Shown here one piece after another: positions 53,372 to 60,790 of a stretch of DNA of 64,000 bases. The notes below the pieces were generated by a model that saw nothing but the letters and a program-made list of their open reading frames with translations, ran no database searches and had not been told where the DNA came from. Both the position numbers and the translations under genes were made by a program. The DNA is taken from positions 62,001 to 126,000 of the forward strand of contig JAIUPQ010000002.1 in assembly GCA_020161145.1 (NCBI GenBank), in the 5' to 3' direction. Position 1 is the first letter of the stretch. The number at the start of each line of letters is the position of its first letter. This DNA comes from Pseudomonadota bacterium. GTDB lineage: Bacteria; Pseudomonadota; Gammaproteobacteria; Burkholderiales; Burkholderiaceae_C.

Positions 53372-53659
53372 ATGGAGACACAAAAAGAACTAGCAGATGA
53401 TTTTTCAGGTGTTGTGCAAGAACAGATTATTTGCACCACAGTCGCTGACAATTCCACAAGGGCCATATCCTCCACAACTAGGCACTACCGAAAAGGATTA
53501 CTACACCGTGAGGATGGACCTGCTGTTGAGAGATCTGACGGCTCTAATGAGTGGTGGATAGGCGGAAAGTCAATTCTTGAAGATGAACTTCCCCGTGCCA
53601 TCAAGAGACTCTTAAATAAGCAGGCTAAAGCTGGCACCCGCCCCAAGGAGATAATTTGA
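53372..53659 (+). CDS. Phage-type short repeat protein (HREDGPA motif)
   Basis: A 95-residue protein containing GLLHREDGPAVERSDGSNEW then WIGGKSI, a short beta-repeat motif frequent in phage and plasmid proteins of unknown function, seen here once. It begins 15 bases after the stop of the 52662 gene and shares its operon and terminator. Start is ATG at 53372. The role is unknown. Confidence 0.65.
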   Translation: METQKELADDFSGVVQEQIICTTVADNSTRAISSTTRHYRKGLLHREDGPAVERSDGSNEWWIGGKSILEDELPRAIKRLLNKQAKAGTRPKEII

Positions 53660-53670
53660 ACAGTCATAAA

Positions 53671-53699
53671 AAAGCACCCAACAGGGTGCTTTATTTTTT
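53671..53699. terminator. Bidirectional terminator
   Basis: A 9-bp stem (AAAGCACCC with GGGTGCTTT, loop AACA) followed by a T-run. It lies between two convergent genes and includes the stop codon of the minus-strand gene. Confidence 0.82.
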
Positions 53700-53996
53700 C
53701 TGTTGAATTTCCTGTTGGACTTGATCAATCAACTTGTCAAGAAACTGTTTGCTTTCCCTAGAATGAAGAAGCTCACCCCAAAGCTTCTGATGTGCCAAAT
53801 TCAAACGGTTCAAGCTATTGACTTTCACACCAGTAGTGTTCACCAATTCAGCAGCCCATGTGAGATTTTCAACTGTGAGAGGGATCTTCTCATTGCTTTC
53901 ATCACTGAAGACTACAGCAATGACCTCAAGACCTGATTCATTCTCATGCAGTCCAAAGACGAACCGCTTAATTGGCTTGTCAGCAGTTAAATTCAT
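53691..53996 (-). CDS. Small protein of unknown function downstream of integrase
   Basis: A 101-residue protein (MNLTADKPIKRFVFGLHENE) whose start codon lies inside operator copy 3. It begins 15 bases after the integrase stop on the same strand, so it may be in the integrase operon or have a promoter controlled at the operator. It contains a beta-rich N-terminal half (LEVIAVVFSDESNEKIPLTV) and a helical C-terminus. No ribosome site of normal strength is seen. No family is recognised. Confidence 0.6.
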   Translation of the reverse strand: MNLTADKPIKRFVFGLHENESGLEVIAVVFSDESNEKIPLTVENLTWAAELVNTTGVKVNSLNRLNLAHQKLWGELLHSRESKQFLDKLIDQVQQEIQQKK

Positions 53997-54009
53997 ATGA
54001 TTTTTACTG
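53979..54009 (-). promoter_or_regulatory. Operator copy 3
   Basis: The CATATG-centred palindrome at 53994-53999. Read on the minus strand, CAGTAAAAATCATATG and AATTTAACT match copy 1 with one change. It covers the start codon of the 53996 gene and abuts the integrase stop. Confidence 0.62.
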
Positions 54010-54011
54010 TA

Positions 54012-55169
54012 TCAAGCCGCATTAGCCCAAAGCTTTGTTCCAATGTCGCTATGCCTCAAGGTTGCATATCGCTTCAAGGTGGACAGTTCAATGTGCCCTG
54101 AAATCTTGCTGATCTCAATATCTGTCAGACTGGTGTTCACAAAATACCAGCTAACAGCACAATGACGAAGGTCATGAATCTTGAAATTCTCCACCTTGGC
54201 ATTTTTGCAGATGACCTTGAACCGAGCAGCAAGAACAGAACTGTTCTGCCAATAATCACCAAAGACCAATGATTGATTGTCCTTTTTCAGCTTCATCAAC
54301 CTGTCTTTGATGAAGTGAAAGAACTCTGGCCGAAGTGGAACTTTACGATCCTCAGCATTCTTCTTGTCTGCAATCTTGGTGTTTTCTTTCGGCACAAAGA
54401 TGTAAGACAAATGAGGCTGTTCTTCATTCAGATGAATTTCATCCCATTTGAGAAGAAGACTTTCACCAGCACGCATGCAAGAATAGTATTGCCACAAAAT
54501 GAGGCACTTCCATTCTTCCCGCTTTACATACATCTTGTCAGTAGCTTCAAGCAGCCGTTCAAGCTCACCAGCTTCAAGAATGCGATCCCTTGGAATCCAA
54601 GCTTTTGGAGGTGCATTGTCGTCAAAGGGCTTACGGTCAAAACTATAGTCATGGTGCTTTGCATGCCACTGCAAAGAAGTCTTGATCGCATAGTAAAGCT
54701 TACGAATGGTGCTTTCACTATAAGTCTTCTTCACCATTTCACCAGTTTTCACATCCAGCACTTTATGACCAGCATAAAGAGGATGGGCTTTTTTCTTTTT
54801 GGGTTGATCAGGAACTTGTTGCTCCAACTTGGTCTTCAAGTAAAGGGCAAAAGTGCCAGCCTTGAAGTTGGAAAGAGGAACCTTGCCAATCTCAGTCTTG
54901 AGCCTTTCAAGGTCATACCTCTTACCGTCAGCCACAGTGTTGTGCTTGAGATATTCATCAAAAATCTGAGATAAAGTCAGTTTCTTGATTTTGGTGATGT
55001 CCACCGACTCACCACGGTCAATCTTGGTCTTGACCTCACGAATGAACTTCTCAGCATCCTTCTTGGTCTTGAAGGTCTTGCTGGCTTTCACACCAGCCTC
55101 ACGAATGCGAACGAGGTATGAGATGTCACCATTCACACCCACACGTTCAGTGATCAACTTGCCAGCCAT
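54012..55169 (-). CDS. int: Tyrosine recombinase (integrase)
   Basis: A 385-residue integrase. The N-terminal arm-binding region (YLVRIREAGVKASKTFKTKK) is followed by a core-binding domain (LSQIFDEYLKHNTV) and the catalytic domain. The active-site residues are R in SCMRAGESLLLKWDE, K in the beta hairpin before DRKVPLRPEFF, H-x-x-R in KIHDLRHCAVSWYF, H in ISGHIELSTLKRY and the nucleophilic Y in the same segment. ATG 55169 has GGAGAGG before it; an upstream in-frame TTG is less likely. It sits beside the right core, the usual place for the enzyme acting on it. Confidence 0.94.
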   Translation of the reverse strand: MAGKLITERVGVNGDISYLVRIREAGVKASKTFKTKKDAEKFIREVKTKIDRGESVDITKIKKLTLSQIFDEYLKHNTVADGKRYDLERLKTEIGKVPLSNFKAGTFALYLKTKLEQQVPDQPKKKKAHPLYAGHKVLDVKTGEMVKKTYSESTIRKLYYAIKTSLQWHAKHHDYSFDRKPFDDNAPPKAWIPRDRILEAGELERLLEATDKMYVKREEWKCLILWQYYSCMRAGESLLLKWDEIHLNEEQPHLSYIFVPKENTKIADKKNAEDRKVPLRPEFFHFIKDRLMKLKKDNQSLVFGDYWQNSSVLAARFKVICKNAKVENFKIHDLRHCAVSWYFVNTSLTDIEISKISGHIELSTLKRYATLRHSDIGTKLWANAA

Positions 55170-55211
55170 CGCCTCTCCTATGTAGTCTGTTCCAGTCGCC
55201 AAGTTGGAACT

Positions 55212-55224
55212 TGGAACAAATTTG
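55212..55224 (+). repeat. Arm-type repeat at right end (TGGAACAAATTTG)
   Basis: Identical to 44104-44116 in the same orientation, between the integrase start and the right core. Additional partial copies (TTGGAAC, TTTGGAAC) cluster around it at 55203-55229, as expected for integrase arm sites. Confidence 0.55.
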
Positions 55225-55254
55225 GAACATTTCTGCTAGGATAGCGTAGACTTC

Positions 55255-55264
55255 ACACCTAAGT
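55255..55264 (+). repeat. Arm-type repeat at right end (ACACCTAAGT)
   Basis: Identical to 44029-44038 in the same orientation and 39 bases inside the right core. It is a candidate binding site for the integrase or the excisionase-like protein. Confidence 0.5.
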
Positions 55265-55302
55265 GCAAGCTGCACAAAGGATTTTTTAAATTGATATGGT
55301 TC

Positions 55303-55347
55303 CCTCCTAAGTCTCAGATACAGGTTCGATTCCTGTCGGTGGTACCA
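55303..55347 (+). pseudogene. 3' half of chromosomal tRNA-Arg(CCT) and attR core
   Basis: The core CCTCCTAAG (55303-55311) is followed by TCTCAGATACAGGTTCGATT, completing the anticodon stem, T-arm and acceptor 3' strand CGGTGGT with ACCA at 55344-55347. The bases before it (TTGATATGGTTC) are element sequence and do not form a D-arm, so no tRNA can be made from this piece alone. Confidence 0.9.
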
Positions 55348-55375
55348 CCGTCACCACCCACGTCAGGAGCACCTC

Positions 55376-55828
55376 ATGCGCCACGCCCTCATTGCCGCTG
55401 CGGCCCTCGCCGCCCTGTTGGGAGTCGCCCAGGCCGCCGAGCCGGCCGCCGCCGCGCCCATGCCCGTCGAGCAGGCCGTGGCCCAGGCCAATGCCGCCAC
55501 CAAGGTGGCGCTGGAGTGGCTGGGCCAGGTCGATGCCGGCCAGATCGCGGCCAGCCGCGAGGCCGCCGCCGCCGCCTTCAAGGCCGCCGTCACCGAGGCC
55601 CAGTGGCAGCAAGCCGTGACCAGCGTGCGCGGCCCGCTGGGCAAGCTGAACTCGCGGGCACCGCTGTCGGCCAAACCCATGCACGCCACGCCCCCCGGCA
55701 TGCCCGAAGGCGACTACATGACCTTGCAGTTCAAGGGCATGTACCAGAACAAGCCCGAAGTCACCGAGCAGGTCACGCTGGTGCAGGAGGGCGGCGCCTG
55801 GCGGGTGATTGGCTACTTCGTCAAGTGA
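55376..55828 (+). CDS. DUF4019 family secreted protein
   Basis: A 150-residue protein with signal peptide (MRHALIAAAALAALLGVAQA) and the DUF4019 pattern: ALEWLGQVDAGQIAASREAA, FKAAVTEAQWQQAVTSVRGP with PLGKLNSR, TPPGMPEGDYMTLQFKGMYQ and WRVIGYFVK. The function of the family is unknown; members are periplasmic. It has a good ribosome site (AGGAG). Its end overlaps the convergent permease gene by 16 bases. Confidence 0.88.
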   Translation: MRHALIAAAALAALLGVAQAAEPAAAAPMPVEQAVAQANAATKVALEWLGQVDAGQIAASREAAAAAFKAAVTEAQWQQAVTSVRGPLGKLNSRAPLSAKPMHATPPGMPEGDYMTLQFKGMYQNKPEVTEQVTLVQEGGAWRVIGYFVK

Positions 55829-57414
55829 CGCAGCAGCACCACCGGCACCAGCCCCACGGCCACGATGGCCAGTGAGGGCAGGGCGGCCTCGGCCAGCCGC
55901 TCGTCGCGAGCGAACTGGTAGGCCACCACGGCCAGCGTGTCGCTGCCAAACGGGCGCAGCACCAGCGTGGCCGGCAGCTCTTTCATCGTGTCCACGAACA
56001 CCAGCAGCGCCGCCGCGCCCGCGCTGCGGGTCAGCAGCGGGGCGTGCAGCCGGCTGAACAGGCGCCAGGGCCCGGCGCCCAGCAGCCGGGCCGATTCGTC
56101 CAGCGCCGCCGGCACCCGCGCATAGCCGGCCTGCACCGACTGCAAGGCCACGGCCGCAAAGCGCGTGAGGTAGGCCAGCAGCAACCCGGCCGCCGTGCCG
56201 GTGACCAGCGCCGGCAGGCCCAGTTGCGGCGCCCAGTGCTGGCCCGCCCCCAGCCACAGCAAGATGCCCACCGCCACCACGGCACCCGGCACCGCATAGC
56301 CCAGCCCCACCACGCGGGCCAGCAGCGGCGCACCGCCCACGCCGCGCCGGTGCGCAAAGGCCAGCGCCAGCGCCAGCGTGGTGGCCAGCACGGCGGCCAG
56401 CGCCGCCAGCCACAGGCTTTGCCAGGCCCACTGGGCAAAGCGCGCCAGGTAGATGGGGTTGAACACCGGATCGTCCCCCCAGCGCCCGGCCTGCCACAGC
56501 AGCAGCAGCAGCCAGCCCACCGGCAGCACGAAACCCAGCAGCACCGGCACGCCGCAGACCAGCCAGGCCAGCGCCGTGCCGCCGCGCCCCAGCCGCTCGG
56601 GCGTGGCCGCGCCACCGCCGCTGCGCGTGGCGGCAAAGCGCAGCCGGCGCTGCTGCTGCTGCTCCAGCCACAGCAGCACCGCCACCACGGCCAGCAGTAC
56701 GCTGGCCAATTGGGCGGCGGCGGCCGGGCTGTCCAGCACCAGCCAGGCGTGGTAGATGCCGGTGGTGAAGGTGGTCAGGCCAAAGTAGCTGCCCACGCCG
56801 TAGTCGGCCAGCGTCTCCATCAGCGCCAGCGCCACGCCCGCAGCCAGGGCCGGACGGGCCAGCGGCAAGGCCACCTGCCGCACGCGGCGCGCCAGCGGCG
56901 CGCCCAGCATGCGCGCGGCCTCCAGCAGCGGCGCGGCGCGCTCGGCCAGCGCGGTGCGGGTCAGCACGTAAACGTAGGGGTAGAGGCAGAAGGTGAACAG
57001 CAGCGCCGCACCCCAGAGACTGCGCACCTCGGGCCACAGCGCGCCGGTGAGGCCCAGCGCCTCGCGCAGCCCGCGCTGGATGGGGCCGCTGAACTGCAAG
57101 GCGTCGGTGTAGGCATAGGCCAGCACATAGGCCGGCATGGCCAGCGGCAGCAGCAGCGCCCACTCCAGCAGGCGGCGGCCGGCAAAGTCAAACAGCGTCA
57201 CCGCCGCCGCCGTGGCGCCGCCCACCAGCGCCACGCCCAGCGCCACCGCCAGCGTCAGCGCGAGCGACTGCCCGGCATAGGCCGGCAGCACCGTCTGCGC
57301 CTGATGCACCAGCGTGGCCCAGCTGCTGGCGTCCAGCGCCAGCCACGAGCCGGCCACGCCCAGCACGGGCAGGGCCAGCAACGCGCACGCGGCCCACAAC
57401 AAGGCTTTCCACAT
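55813..57414 (-). CDS. Iron-type ABC transporter permease (two fused BPD domains)
   Basis: A 533-residue inner-membrane permease with about twelve helices in two repeats, as in FbpB/SfuB ferric iron permeases. Each repeat carries an EAA loop, for example EAARMLGAPLARRVRQVALP near residue 190 and ESARLLGAGPWRLFSRLHAP near residue 450. It should work with the ATPase encoded divergently at 57461. A periplasmic binding protein gene is not in the window. A Fur-box-like site lies between the two genes, supporting iron as substrate. Thiamine or phosphonate transport are weaker alternatives. Confidence 0.85.
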   Translation of the reverse strand: MWKALLWAACALLALPVLGVAGSWLALDASSWATLVHQAQTVLPAYAGQSLALTLAVALGVALVGGATAAAVTLFDFAGRRLLEWALLLPLAMPAYVLAYAYTDALQFSGPIQRGLREALGLTGALWPEVRSLWGAALLFTFCLYPYVYVLTRTALAERAAPLLEAARMLGAPLARRVRQVALPLARPALAAGVALALMETLADYGVGSYFGLTTFTTGIYHAWLVLDSPAAAAQLASVLLAVVAVLLWLEQQQQRRLRFAATRSGGGAATPERLGRGGTALAWLVCGVPVLLGFVLPVGWLLLLLWQAGRWGDDPVFNPIYLARFAQWAWQSLWLAALAAVLATTLALALAFAHRRGVGGAPLLARVVGLGYAVPGAVVAVGILLWLGAGQHWAPQLGLPALVTGTAAGLLLAYLTRFAAVALQSVQAGYARVPAALDESARLLGAGPWRLFSRLHAPLLTRSAGAAALLVFVDTMKELPATLVLRPFGSDTLAVVAYQFARDERLAEAALPSLAIVAVGLVPVVLLRHLTK

Positions 57415-57428
57415 CGGCCGGCATCATA

Positions 57429-57447
57429 GATGAGAACGATACGCATC
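57429..57447. promoter_or_regulatory. Fur-box-like operator between divergent transporter genes
   Basis: GATGAGAACGATACGCATC is a 19-base imperfect palindrome resembling Fur boxes of betaproteobacteria (GAT/ATG arms with a central ATCGTTCTC read on the other strand). It lies 14 bases from both start codons, so iron-loaded Fur could repress both genes. Confidence 0.65.
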
Positions 57448-57460
57448 TAGAATCGAAGCC

Positions 57461-58528
57461 ATGGGACTCCAACTCGATCAAGTCCGCGTGACCTATGCGG
57501 GCGCCAGCCGGCCGGCCGTGGATGGCGTGAGCCTGGGGCTGGCGGCGGGCCAGATCGGCGTGTTGATCGGGCCTTCGGGCTGCGGCAAGACCTCGCTGCT
57601 GCGGGCGGTGGCCGGGCTGCTGCCGCTGGCTGGCGGCGTGGTGCGGCTGGCCGGCGAGGTGCTGGGCGATGCCGCCCGCGGCATCCACGTGCCGCCCGAG
57701 CACCGGGGCATCGGCATGGTGGCGCAGGACTTCGCGCTGTTCCCCCACCTCTCGGTGGCGCGCAACGTGGGCTTTGGCCTGGCCCACCTGCCTCGCCCGG
57801 AGGGCGCCGCGCGGGTGCAGGCCATGCTGGAGCTGGTGGGCCTGGCGGGCGAGGGCGCGCGGTTGCCGCACGAGTTGTCGGGCGGCCAGCAGCAGCGCGT
57901 GGCACTGGCGCGGGCGCTGGCACGCCAGCCGCGCCTGCTGCTGCTGGACGAGCCCTTCTCCAGCCTGGACGTGGATTTGCGCGAGCGCCTGGCGCAAGAC
58001 GTGCGCACCATCCTCAAGGCCGCCCAGACCACCGCGCTGGTGGTCACCCACGACCAGATGGAGGCGTTTGCGCTGGGCGATTTGATCGGCGTGATGGAGG
58101 GCGGCCACCTGCACCAGTGGGACGACGCCTACGCCCTCTACCACCGGCCGGCCACGCGCTTCGTGGCGCGTTTCATCGGCCACGGCGTCTTCGTGCCGGG
58201 CGAGTTGGTGCCCGGGCGCGGTGTGCGCACGGCGCTGGGTGAGTTGGTGGACGAGGGCGCCTGCGCGGTGCAACCGGCAGCCAACGATGGCGCCTGCGAG
58301 GTGCTGCTGCGCGCCGACGACATCGTCCACGACGACGCTGCCACCGTGCGCGCGCAGATCGTGCGCAAGGCGTTTCGCGGCAGTGACTTTCTCTATACGC
58401 TGCGGCTGGTCAGTGGCGAGCAGTTGCAGGCGCAAGTGCCCTCGCACCACGACCACGAACTGGGCGAGTGGATCGGCATCCGGCCCGAGGTGGATCACGT
58501 GGTGACCTTCCCTCGGGAAACCGCTTAA
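57461..58528 (+). CDS. Iron-type ABC transporter ATP-binding protein
   Basis: A 355-residue ATPase. Motifs are GPSGCGKTSLLRAV (Walker A) near residue 39, LSGGQQQRVALARALA (signature) near residue 137, LLLLDEPFSSLD (Walker B) and VVTHDQMEAFAL (H-loop). A C-terminal TOBE-like domain starts near residue 240. The layout matches FbpC-type ATPases. It pairs with the divergent two-domain permease at 55813-57414 and shares a Fur-box-like site with it. Confidence 0.88.
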   Translation: MGLQLDQVRVTYAGASRPAVDGVSLGLAAGQIGVLIGPSGCGKTSLLRAVAGLLPLAGGVVRLAGEVLGDAARGIHVPPEHRGIGMVAQDFALFPHLSVARNVGFGLAHLPRPEGAARVQAMLELVGLAGEGARLPHELSGGQQQRVALARALARQPRLLLLDEPFSSLDVDLRERLAQDVRTILKAAQTTALVVTHDQMEAFALGDLIGVMEGGHLHQWDDAYALYHRPATRFVARFIGHGVFVPGELVPGRGVRTALGELVDEGACAVQPAANDGACEVLLRADDIVHDDAATVRAQIVRKAFRGSDFLYTLRLVSGEQLQAQVPSHHDHELGEWIGIRPEVDHVVTFPRETA

Positions 58529-58580
58529 ACTGACGCGCCCCGCGCGTGGTCGGGGTGCTTAGCGAGGGCGTTGCAGCTTC

Positions 58581-60032
58581 ATGGGTTCCAGAATGAAAGT
58601 GGCCGGTTTCCTGGCCGTGGGTGCGCTGGCTGGCGCCCTCACCACGTTGCAGTTGCAGGCCTACGCCCGCACTGGGGGTATGGCGGCGCTGCCGCTGGAG
58701 GAGATGCAGCAGCTGGCGGCGGTGTTCGGCATCGTCAAGGCCGAGTACGTCGAACCGGTGGACGAGAAGAAGCTGATCTCCGACGCCATCGGCGGCATGG
58801 TCTCGGGGCTGGATCCGCACTCGGTCTATCTGGACAAGAAGACCTACAAGGAATTCCGCGAAGGCACCAGCGGCAAGTTCGTCGGCGTGGGCATCGAGAT
58901 CGGCATGGAAGATGGCGTGGTCAAGGTGGTCTCGCCCATCGAGGGCTCGCCCGCGTTCAAGGGCGGCATCAAGGCCGGTGACCTGATCACCCGCATCGAT
59001 GAAGCGCCGGTGCGGGGCATGACGCTGGACCAGGCCATCAAGCGCATGCGCGGCGAGGCCGGCACCAAGGTGGTGTTGACGCTGTTCCGCAAGAGCGAGA
59101 GCCGCACGCTGGAGGTGCCCATCACCCGCGCCGAGATCCACGTGCAGAGCGTGCGCAGCAAGCTCATCGAGCCTGGCTACGCCTGGCTGCGCGTGGCGCA
59201 GTTTCAGGACCGCACGGTGGAAGACTTTGCGGCCCGGCTGCGCGACATCGCCCGCGCCGAGCCCCACCTCAAAGGCCTGGTGCTCGACCTGCGCAACGAC
59301 CCCGGCGGCCTGCTGGAGGGTGCGGTGGCGGTGTCGTCGGCCTTTTTGCGCCCCGGCGTGGTGGTGGTCTCCACCAAAGGCCAGGTCGAGGGCGCCAACA
59401 TGACCTTCCACGCGACGCCTGAGGCCTATGCCCGGCGCGGCGACGATCCGCTGAAGAACCTGCCCGCCATCTTCAAGACGGTGCCCATGGTGGTGCTGGT
59501 CAACGAGGGCTCGGCCTCGGCCAGCGAAATCGTGGCCGGCGCGCTGCAAGACCACAAGCGCGCCACCGTGATGGGCTTGCAGACCTTTGGCAAGGGCTCG
59601 GTGCAGACGGTGCGGCCGCTGACGGCCGACACGGCGGTCAAGCTGACCACGGCGCGCTACTACACGCCCAGCGACCGCTCCATCCAGGCCCAGGGCATCG
59701 TGCCCGAGGTGTGGCTGGACGAGACGGCCGAGGGCAATGTCTATGCCGCCTTGCGCACCCGCGAGGCCGACCTGCAACAGCATCTGCACGGCGCGGCCGA
59801 AAGCGATGCCGATGCCGCCGCCCGCGAGAAGGCCCGCGACGAGGCCCGCCAGCGGCTGGAAGCCCAGTACGCCAAGGACAAGGACAGCATCAAGCCGCTG
59901 CCCGAGTTCGGCAGCGCCGAGGACTTCCCGCTGGCCCAGGCGCTGAACCAGCTCAAAGGCCAGCCGGTGCAGGCCAGCAAGACGGCCACCGAGCGCAAGC
60001 CGGGCGAGGCGGCCGCCACCGACGGCGAGTGA
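58581..60032 (+). CDS. S41-family C-terminal processing peptidase
   Basis: A 483-residue periplasmic serine protease (CtpA/Prc-like). An N-terminal signal or anchor (MKVAGFLAVGALAGALTTLQ) is followed by a PDZ domain (about residues 95 to 170, FVGVGIEIGMEDGVVKVVSP) and the protease domain. The catalytic serine is in NEGSASASEIVAGALQDH and the catalytic lysine in GLQTFGKGSVQT. The C-terminal 60 residues are charged and helical. It probably trims envelope proteins or peptidoglycan hydrolases. The stop overlaps the next start by four bases. Confidence 0.92.
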   Translation: MGSRMKVAGFLAVGALAGALTTLQLQAYARTGGMAALPLEEMQQLAAVFGIVKAEYVEPVDEKKLISDAIGGMVSGLDPHSVYLDKKTYKEFREGTSGKFVGVGIEIGMEDGVVKVVSPIEGSPAFKGGIKAGDLITRIDEAPVRGMTLDQAIKRMRGEAGTKVVLTLFRKSESRTLEVPITRAEIHVQSVRSKLIEPGYAWLRVAQFQDRTVEDFAARLRDIARAEPHLKGLVLDLRNDPGGLLEGAVAVSSAFLRPGVVVVSTKGQVEGANMTFHATPEAYARRGDDPLKNLPAIFKTVPMVVLVNEGSASASEIVAGALQDHKRATVMGLQTFGKGSVQTVRPLTADTAVKLTTARYYTPSDRSIQAQGIVPEVWLDETAEGNVYAALRTREADLQQHLHGAAESDADAAAREKARDEARQRLEAQYAKDKDSIKPLPEFGSAEDFPLAQALNQLKGQPVQASKTATERKPGEAAATDGE

Positions 60033-60790
60033 CGCTGACCGACGACGACCTGCTGCGCTACGCGCGGCACATCCTGCTGGATGAGGTCGGCATCGAGGGC
60101 CAGAGCCGGCTGGCCAGCGCCCACGCACTGATCGTGGGGGCTGGCGGTCTGGGCTCTCCGGTGGCGCTGTACCTGGCCAGTGCCGGCGTGGGCCGCATCA
60201 GCCTGGTGGACGACGACGCCGTCGATCTGACCAACCTGCAGCGTCAGATCGCCCATACCCAGGGCCGCATTGGCCAGGCCAAGGTGGCCTCGGCGCGCGA
60301 GGCCATGCTGGCCATCAACCCCACTATCGCCGTGACGGCGCATGCCCGCCGGGCCGACGCGGCCTGGCTGGACGCCATGCTGCCGGGCTGCGACGTGGTG
60401 CTGGATTGCAGCGACAACTTTGCCACCCGCCAGGCGGTCAACGCCGCCTGCGTGCGCCACGGCCGCCCGCTGGTCTGGGGCGCGGCCATCGGCATGGACG
60501 CCCAACTGGGCGCCTACGACCCGCACGCCGGCAGCGCCTGCTACGCCTGCGCCTTTGCGCCAGACGCGCCGCCCCCCGAGGCGCGCTGCGCCACCATGGG
60601 CGTGCTCGCGCCGCTGGTGGGCATCGTGGGCACGCTGCAAGCCACCGACGCGCTGCGCGTGCTCACCGGCCGCCCGCCCGCATTGGCCGGGCGCCTGCTG
60701 CTGGTGGACGCGCGCAGCCTGCGCTTTACCGACCTGGCGCTGGCGCGCCAACCCGATTGCCCGATATGTCGAAACAACACCCCAACCTGA
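60029..60790 (+). CDS. MoeB/ThiF-family adenylyltransferase
   Basis: A 253-residue E1-like enzyme starting with GTG at 60029. The ATP site GAGGLGSPVALYLASAG lies near residue 34, DDDAVDLTNLQRQ near residue 58 and the zinc cysteines in CYAC and CPIC. A conserved cysteine lies in ARCATMGVLAP. MoeB and ThiF activate the C-terminus of MoaD or ThiS by adenylation for sulfur transfer; which of the two is served is not certain. Its start overlaps the protease gene by four bases and its end overlaps the LOG gene by 25. Confidence 0.88.
   Translation: MTLTDDDLLRYARHILLDEVGIEGQSRLASAHALIVGAGGLGSPVALYLASAGVGRISLVDDDAVDLTNLQRQIAHTQGRIGQAKVASAREAMLAINPTIAVTAHARRADAAWLDAMLPGCDVVLDCSDNFATRQAVNAACVRHGRPLVWGAAIGMDAQLGAYDPHAGSACYACAFAPDAPPPEARCATMGVLAPLVGIVGTLQATDALRVLTGRPPALAGRLLLVDARSLRFTDLALARQPDCPICRNNTPT

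Larger units (their letters stand above)
43998..55311. mobile_element. Integrative mobilizable element in tRNA-Arg(CCT), about 11.3 kb
   Basis: The element is bounded by the direct repeat CCTCCTAAG (43998-44006 and 55303-55311), which lies in the anticodon loop of the split tRNA. Everything between is markedly AT-rich compared with both flanks. It carries a tyrosine integrase beside the right end, an excisionase-like HTH protein near the left end, a MobC/MbeA-like mobilization pair, a restriction-modification system, an XRE repressor, a tRNA-Arg(CCT), a large structured RNA and unknown small genes. No conjugation (type IV secretion) genes or recognisable replication gene are present. This combination fits an element that can excise and be mobilized by a helper. 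It might also be a chromosomally captured mobilizable plasmid. Confidence 0.9.

Noticed and set aside
43968-55347. Possibility that tRNA-Arg(CCT) is interrupted by a group I or group II intron
   Set aside because: Group I introns do occur in this tRNA in some bacteria, but the interruption is 11.3 kb, carries an integrase and mobilization genes, has a duplicated 9-bp core and shows no intron core motifs next to the splice positions.
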